From Bacteroidales bacterium (GTDB lineage Bacteria > Bacteroidota > Bacteroidia > Bacteroidales > UBA932): a stretch of DNA of 64,000 nucleotides. The stretch lies in contig JAFPVJ010000019.1 in NCBI GenBank assembly GCA_017400135.1, forward strand, positions 186,001 to 250,000. The letters are read 5' to 3'. Positions 59,931 to 64,000 of this stretch are shown here, in pieces (positions within the stretch are counted from its first letter, which is position 1; every line of letters begins with the position of its first letter). The translations under genes were made by a program, and so were the position numbers. The notes below the pieces were generated by a model. It made no database searches. It had not been told where the DNA came from and saw only the letters and a list, made by a program, of their open reading frames with translations.

Positions 59931-60875
59931 ATGGAAAGGAGCGGAATCGCGACGGTCGTCAAGAACACGGGCAGCCAGTACCTGCTCAGCGAGCTGCCGG
60001 AATGGAATCTCATCCCGGCGGTACTGCGGGGCCGTATCCGGCTGAAGGGCGGCGTCGCCACCAATCCGGTGGCAGTCGGCGACCGGGTTCGTTACTCCTT
60101 CGATGAAGATCCGACGCCCGAGCATCCGGCGACCATCCTGGAGGTACTCCCGCGCAAGAATTACGTCATCCGCCGCTCCACCAACCTTTCCCGCCAGGCC
60201 CATGTCATCGCAGCCAACATCGACGAGGCCTTCCTCATCGTGTCGCTGTATTTCCCGGAAATCAAATTGCCATTTCTGGACCGGCTGCTGGTCACCTGTG
60301 AAGTGTACGGCGTGCCCGTGACCCTGGTGCTCAACAAGGTGGACCTGTATTGCAGCGAGGTCCCGGAGCAGATATCGGCTTTCCGGCGCATCTACGAGAG
60401 CGCGGGCTACCGCGTGATCGAGACCTCCGCCGTCACCGGCGAAGGGGTGGATGCCCTGCGGGAAGCCGTGCGCGGCAAGGTGTGCCTGCTTTCCGGTGAA
60501 TCAGGCGTGGGCAAGTCGAGCCTGATCCGCGCCATCGACCCGTCCCTGGACCCGAAGGTCGGGGAGATCTCCGAAGTGCACCTCCAGGGCAAGCACACCA
60601 CTTCCCTGTACGAGATGTACCGGGCCTGCGGCGACGCCTATCTCATCGATACCCCGGGCCTGCGTGGCTTTGGCCTGGTAGACCTGAAAAAGGAAGAGAT
60701 CGCCCTCTATTTCCCCGAGATGCTGAAGGCGTCCCGCGACTGCCGTTTCACCCCCTGCACGCATACCCACGAGCCTGGCTGCGCGGTCAAGGCCGCCGTC
60801 GACGAGGGCCGGATCAGCGCCGAGCGTTACAATTCCTACCTGGGCATGCTGGAGGAGGATACCAAGTTCAGATAG
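59931..60875 (+). CDS. rsgA: Small-subunit biogenesis GTPase RsgA
   Basis: A 314-residue circularly permuted GTPase. An N-terminal OB-fold (RGRIRLKGGVATNPVAVGDR) precedes the permuted G motifs: LVLNKVDLY (G4), SAVTGEGVDAL (G5), LLSGESGVGKSSLIRAID (G1), HTTSLYEMY (G2) and IDTPGLRGFG (G3). A C-terminal zinc-binding knuckle holds CRFTPCTHTHEPGC. It aids maturation of the 30S subunit. The MATE gene begins on the base after its stop codon. Confidence 0.95.
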   Translation: MERSGIATVVKNTGSQYLLSELPEWNLIPAVLRGRIRLKGGVATNPVAVGDRVRYSFDEDPTPEHPATILEVLPRKNYVIRRSTNLSRQAHVIAANIDEAFLIVSLYFPEIKLPFLDRLLVTCEVYGVPVTLVLNKVDLYCSEVPEQISAFRRIYESAGYRVIETSAVTGEGVDALREAVRGKVCLLSGESGVGKSSLIRAIDPSLDPKVGEISEVHLQGKHTTSLYEMYRACGDAYLIDTPGLRGFGLVDLKKEEIALYFPEMLKASRDCRFTPCTHTHEPGCAVKAAVDEGRISAERYNSYLGMLEEDTKFR

Positions 60876-62255
60876 ATGAAAGCCCTCGACCGGGAAATCC
60901 TGCGCATCGCCCTGCCCAGCATCCTGGCGGGCATCACCGTGCCTCTCGTGGGCATGGTGGACATTGCCGTCGCGGGACATCTGAATGGGGGTGCGGCTGC
61001 TTTCATCGGCGGTATCTCCGTCGGCTCGATGCTCTTCGACCTGCTGTACTGGAACTTTTACTTCCTCCGGGCGGGAACGGGCGGAATGACCGCCCAGGCC
61101 TACGGGCGCGGGGACAGGAAGGAATGTGCCCGGCTCCTGGTCCGGGGCGTGGGTCTGGCCCTGGCCATCGCATTGCTGGTCCTTACGATCCAATGGCCCT
61201 TCACGAAACTCGCCTTCCTGCTGATCGATTGCACGCCCGAGGTCAAGGCGCTGGCTCTGAAATACTTCTTCATCCGGGTCTGGGCCGCTCCGGCCACCCT
61301 GGCCCTGATGGCTTTCAGGGGCTGGTTCATCGGAATGCAGGACTCCGTCAGTTCGATGCTGACCGATCTGGTGGTCAATGGTTTGAATGTTATCTTGAGC
61401 ATTGTGCTGGCCCTGGGCGTCGGCCGCTGGGAGGGGATGGGGTTCCCGGGCGTGGCCGTGGGGACGCTGATTGCGCAATATACCGGTCTGCTCTTCGCCG
61501 TGACCGTCGTGGCTTTCAAGTACGGTGGCGTCTTCGCCGGCTTCGATGCTACGGATATGCGGGCGGCTTTTCACGGGAAAGAGATCCGGCGTTTCTTTGT
61601 CCTCAACACGGACTTGTTCTTTCGCTCGATTGCCATCACGGCCATATACATCGGCTTCACGATGATTTCCGCGGGATACGGCGACCTGACGCTGGCTGCC
61701 GGCGCGATCCTGATGAAACTGCTGATGCTCTTCTCCTTCATTACCGACGGATTCGCCTACGCCGGCCAGGCGCTGGTGGGCAAGTATATCGGAATGCAGA
61801 AACAGGATATGACACGGGCATCCGTGCGCCGGGTCTTTTTCTGGAGCATGGTGATCGCCGGGGCGTTCCTGTTCATCTATGGTTTCGGAGGGATCCCGCT
61901 GCTGCGCGTGATGACCTCCGACGCAAGCGTGGTAGAGGCCTGCCGCCCTTTCCTGCCCTGGCTGATCCTGATGCCGCCGCTGGGCTGCGCGGCCTTCGCC
62001 TGGGACGGCATCTATGAAGGCGCGACGGCCTCCCGTCCGATGCGGGACGCGATGGTAGCCGCGATGGTCGGCTTCTTTGCGCTATGGTTCGCGCTGAAAG
62101 GGTTGATTCCTGGCACCTCAGAGCATCCAGCCCTGGCACTCCATTTCCTGATGGCCGCCTACTTCGTGCACCTGCTCGTCCGCACCGTCTGGCTCAGCGT
62201 CCTCTACCGCCGCTCCGTCGTGGAACGGCCCTTCGGCCTAGATCAGGCGATATAG
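60876..62255 (+). CDS. MATE-family efflux transporter
   Basis: A 459-residue membrane protein with two homologous bundles of six helices. REILRIALPSILAGITVPLV, GMVDIAVAGHLNGGAAAFIG and YWNFYFLRAGTGGMTAQAYG are characteristic of the DinF/NorM group. It exports organic cations or other small molecules with Na+ or H+. It follows rsgA with no gap. Its last 13 bases overlap the convergent manA. Confidence 0.9.
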   Translation: MKALDREILRIALPSILAGITVPLVGMVDIAVAGHLNGGAAAFIGGISVGSMLFDLLYWNFYFLRAGTGGMTAQAYGRGDRKECARLLVRGVGLALAIALLVLTIQWPFTKLAFLLIDCTPEVKALALKYFFIRVWAAPATLALMAFRGWFIGMQDSVSSMLTDLVVNGLNVILSIVLALGVGRWEGMGFPGVAVGTLIAQYTGLLFAVTVVAFKYGGVFAGFDATDMRAAFHGKEIRRFFVLNTDLFFRSIAITAIYIGFTMISAGYGDLTLAAGAILMKLLMLFSFITDGFAYAGQALVGKYIGMQKQDMTRASVRRVFFWSMVIAGAFLFIYGFGGIPLLRVMTSDASVVEACRPFLPWLILMPPLGCAAFAWDGIYEGATASRPMRDAMVAAMVGFFALWFALKGLIPGTSEHPALALHFLMAAYFVHLLVRTVWLSVLYRRSVVERPFGLDQAI

Positions 62256-63280
62256 CTGGTCAGCAGCTTGAAGTGCCCGTCCGGAATGAACTGCAAGGAA
62301 TCCACGCAAGCCGGCACCAGCACCGTCTCACCTTGCCGCACCGGCATCTCCACCAGCTGCGGCCCGGAAAGCGCCTTCGCCCGCCGCGTAAAACCGAAAC
62401 ACTTCCGCTCCCGCATCGGCGCCGGCTCCACGCAACGCAGCGTGCCCGAGCCCTCGACACAAATCACCGTCACGAACGAATCGATGTTATGCAGATCCTT
62501 CTCCAAAGGCTCCGTCAGATCATATAAGGACGTAGTGAAATACGGACAACGCACCAGCACGCTCTCCCGGTTCACACACTTCTGATACCCCGTCCGGTAA
62601 TCCGGCTTCACCGAGAAATCGATCGCATCCTTCGCCAGCTCCGTATGCAGCTCGCGCGGCTTCCCGTCCAGGCCCAGCCGGCCGTAATCATAGATCCGGT
62701 ACGTGATGTCCGACGTCTGCTGGATCTCCGCCACGAAGCAACCCGCCCCGATCGCATGGATACGCCCCGCCGGGATGAAAAACACATCCCCCGGCGCCAC
62801 CGGATAATCGCACAAGACGTCCGTAATCGTCCCCTCAGCCACCCGCGACACATACTCCTCCGGCGTGATCTTCTGGGACAGGCCCGACATCAGATGCGCC
62901 CCCTCGGACGCCCCGACGACATACCACATCTCCGTCTTGCCCTTCGAACCGTCGTGTCTCGAAAAGGCCAGCTTGTCATCCGGATGCACCTGGATGCTCA
63001 AGTCCGACTGCGCGTCGATGAACTTGATCAGCAGCGGAAACTCCGTCCCCGTGCGCTCGTACACCTTCGCGCCCAGCAGCCACTCCTTGCGGGCGGCGCA
63101 AAGCTCCGTGACGGTCTTGCCGTCATACTCCCCGCCGTCGATCACGGACTCGTGGCCCTTTACCCCGGAAAGCTCCCAGCTCTCGCCGATGTGCTCCTGC
63201 TTGGTTTCGATTCCCTTGAACGGGGCGATCTTCTCCCCGCCCCAGACGACCGTCTTCAGATAAGGCTTGAACTTGTACAT
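62243..63280 (-). CDS. manA: Mannose-6-phosphate isomerase, class I
   Basis: A 345-residue cupin enzyme: LLIKFIDAQSDLSIQVHPDD supplies zinc ligands, KTEMWYVVGASEGAHL the glutamate, and GDVFFIPAGRIHAIGAGCFV the last histidine and active loop. It interconverts mannose 6-phosphate and fructose 6-phosphate. It would let mannose released by the GH92/GH125 enzymes enter glycolysis, or supply GDP-mannose. It starts 5 bases after the gpmI stop and overlaps the MATE gene at its end. Confidence 0.92.
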   Translation of the reverse strand: MYKFKPYLKTVVWGGEKIAPFKGIETKQEHIGESWELSGVKGHESVIDGGEYDGKTVTELCAARKEWLLGAKVYERTGTEFPLLIKFIDAQSDLSIQVHPDDKLAFSRHDGSKGKTEMWYVVGASEGAHLMSGLSQKITPEEYVSRVAEGTITDVLCDYPVAPGDVFFIPAGRIHAIGAGCFVAEIQQTSDITYRIYDYGRLGLDGKPRELHTELAKDAIDFSVKPDYRTGYQKCVNRESVLVRCPYFTTSLYDLTEPLEKDLHNIDSFVTVICVEGSGTLRCVEPAPMRERKCFGFTRRAKALSGPQLVEMPVRQGETVLVPACVDSLQFIPDGHFKLLTSYIA

Positions 63281-63285
63281 AATGA

Positions 63286-64000
63286 CTAAATCAAAGGTTC
63301 AGCGGTCATCGCAGCCGGCTGCGGGATGCCCATCAGCTTCAGGATGGTCGGCGCGACGTTGCACAGGGCGCCGTCCTTCACGGTCTTCACCGCATCCCCA
63401 GCATTGATCACCACAAACTGCACCGTATTCAGGGAATGGGCCGTGTTGGGCGTACCGTCGGGATTCACCTCGAAATCGGCGTTGCCGTGGTCCGCCGTGA
63501 GCAGCACCACGTAACCGTGCGCGATGGCCTCGTCCACCACCCTCTTCACCAGCTTGTCGATGCAGGCGACCGTCTGGGTCACGGCGGTGTACACGCCGGT
63601 ATGGCCCACCATGTCCCCGTTCGCGAAATTCAGGATGATCATGTCCTGCTTCTCGCTCTGGATCTGGGCGATGAGCTTCTCAGCCACCTCGGGCGCACTC
63701 ATCTGCGGCAGCAGGTCGTAGGTCGGGACCTTCGGGCTGTTGACCAGGATGCGGTCCTCGTTCTCGAACACCGTCTCCCGGCCGCCGTTGAAGAAGAACG
63801 TCACATGGGCGTATTTCTCCGTCTCCGCGATGCGGAGCTGATGCTTGCCGGCCTTGGAGACCGTCTCGCCCAGGGTATCCTGCACCAGTTCCTTGTCGAA
63901 AAGGATGTGGACGCCGGTGAAGGAAGCGTCGTAGGGAGTCAGGCAGCAGTAATACAGCGGAATCGTGTGCATCCCTTCCTCGGGCATGTCCTTCTGGGTC
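63286..64000 (-). CDS. gpmI: Cofactor-independent phosphoglycerate mutase, C-terminal part (cut by window edge)
   Basis: The frame runs off the window edge; about 238 residues of the usual 505-515 are present. [20 protein letters not shown] and [20 protein letters not shown] carry the alkaline-phosphatase-superfamily metal ligands, and the end has [16 protein letters not shown]. It interconverts 3- and 2-phosphoglycerate with two Mn ions. The missing N-terminus holds the catalytic serine. manA follows 5 bases downstream. Confidence 0.92.
   Translation of the reverse strand, partial: TQKDMPEEGMHTIPLYYCCLTPYDASFTGVHILFDKELVQDTLGETVSKAGKHQLRIAETEKYAHVTFFFNGGRETVFENEDRILVNSPKVPTYDLLPQMSAPEVAEKLIAQIQSEKQDMIILNFANGDMVGHTGVYTAVTQTVACIDKLVKRVVDEAIAHGYVVLLTADHGNADFEVNPDGTPNTAHSLNTVQFVVINAGDAVKTVKDGALCNVAPTILKLMGIPQPAAMTAEPLI

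Noticed and set aside
1-64000. CRISPR array, tRNA, rRNA, insertion sequence or prophage
   Set aside because: No regularly spaced repeats, cloverleaf sequence, rRNA segment, transposase or phage gene was seen in any intergenic gap.

Overview
The window reads as chromosomal DNA of a fairly high-GC member of the Bacteroidales (Bacteroidota). Supporting signs are the promoter box TAnnTTTG ahead of many genes, the near absence of Shine-Dalgarno sequences, and families typical of the phylum: S46 dipeptidyl-peptidase, GH92 and GH125 mannosidases, a two-gene KorAB, a Bacteroidetes-type omega subunit, a serine palmitoyltransferase-like enzyme, a fimbrillin-like lipoprotein and TonB-dependent receptors. 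I cannot name the genus. I see no tRNA, rRNA, CRISPR array, insertion sequence or prophage. No gene-free stretch exceeds about 210 bases.

Layout. 1-3.5 kb: the 5' part of a TonB-dependent receptor (GTG start), divergent from a membrane polyferredoxin carrying an HMA-like domain. 3.5-13.6 kb: S46 peptidase, nitroreductase, glutamate dehydrogenase and KorAB, a set that fits peptide and glutamate catabolism, interrupted by a 947-residue lipoprotein gene bracketed by two long, related hairpins. 13.6-18.4 kb (minus): nadK-uppS-bamA-skp, cell-envelope biogenesis. 18.4-22.7 kb (plus): pdxJ, a lipid-anchored Skp-like protein, a glycosyltransferase and a LysM/periplasmic-binding-fold protein. 22.7-26.6 kb (minus): trxB-bamD-rpoZ-recN. 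26.6-30.3 kb (plus): metallophosphoesterase, Fur-like regulator, lipoprotein, phosphate-ester MFS transporter. 30.3-35.4 kb (minus): ROK kinase, (alpha/alpha)6 glycosidase-like lipoprotein, GT2, tandem LAB_N protein and GT39, which looks like a lipid-linked sugar or lipid A modification operon. 35.5-40.5 kb: RidA-like gene with an apparent frameshift, S41 protease, rdgB-recO-U32 peptidase. 40.5-42.6 kb: Tsx-like outer-membrane channel with a purine permease. 42.7-48.5 kb: a GH92-GH125 fusion and a second GH92, a mannan or N-glycan degradation pair. 48.5-49.2 kb: hicAB toxin-antitoxin with a clear promoter and a candidate operator. 49.3-53.8 kb (minus): uracil permease, serine palmitoyltransferase-like enzyme, SDR and a beta-barrel protein, a probable sphingolipid operon. 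53.8-58.9 kb: EF-hand membrane protein, AraC regulator and a divergent TonB receptor. 58.9-64 kb: polyprenyl synthetase, rsgA, MATE exporter, manA and a truncated gpmI.

The genes connect around two themes. One is envelope building: BamA, BamD, two Skp-like proteins, UppS, polyprenyl synthetase, LAB_N and glycosyltransferases, and sphingolipid enzymes. The other is scavenging of peptides, nucleobases and mannose: S46 peptidase, GdhA, Kor, Tsx-like channel, NCS2 permeases, mannosidases and ManA. Genes are tightly packed, and several convergent pairs overlap at their stop codons.

The most unusual items are the two covarying hairpins around the fimbrillin-like lipoprotein gene, the GH92-GH125 fusion, the HMA-polyferredoxin, the uncharacterised EF-hand membrane protein and the probable sphingolipid locus with an attached beta-barrel protein.
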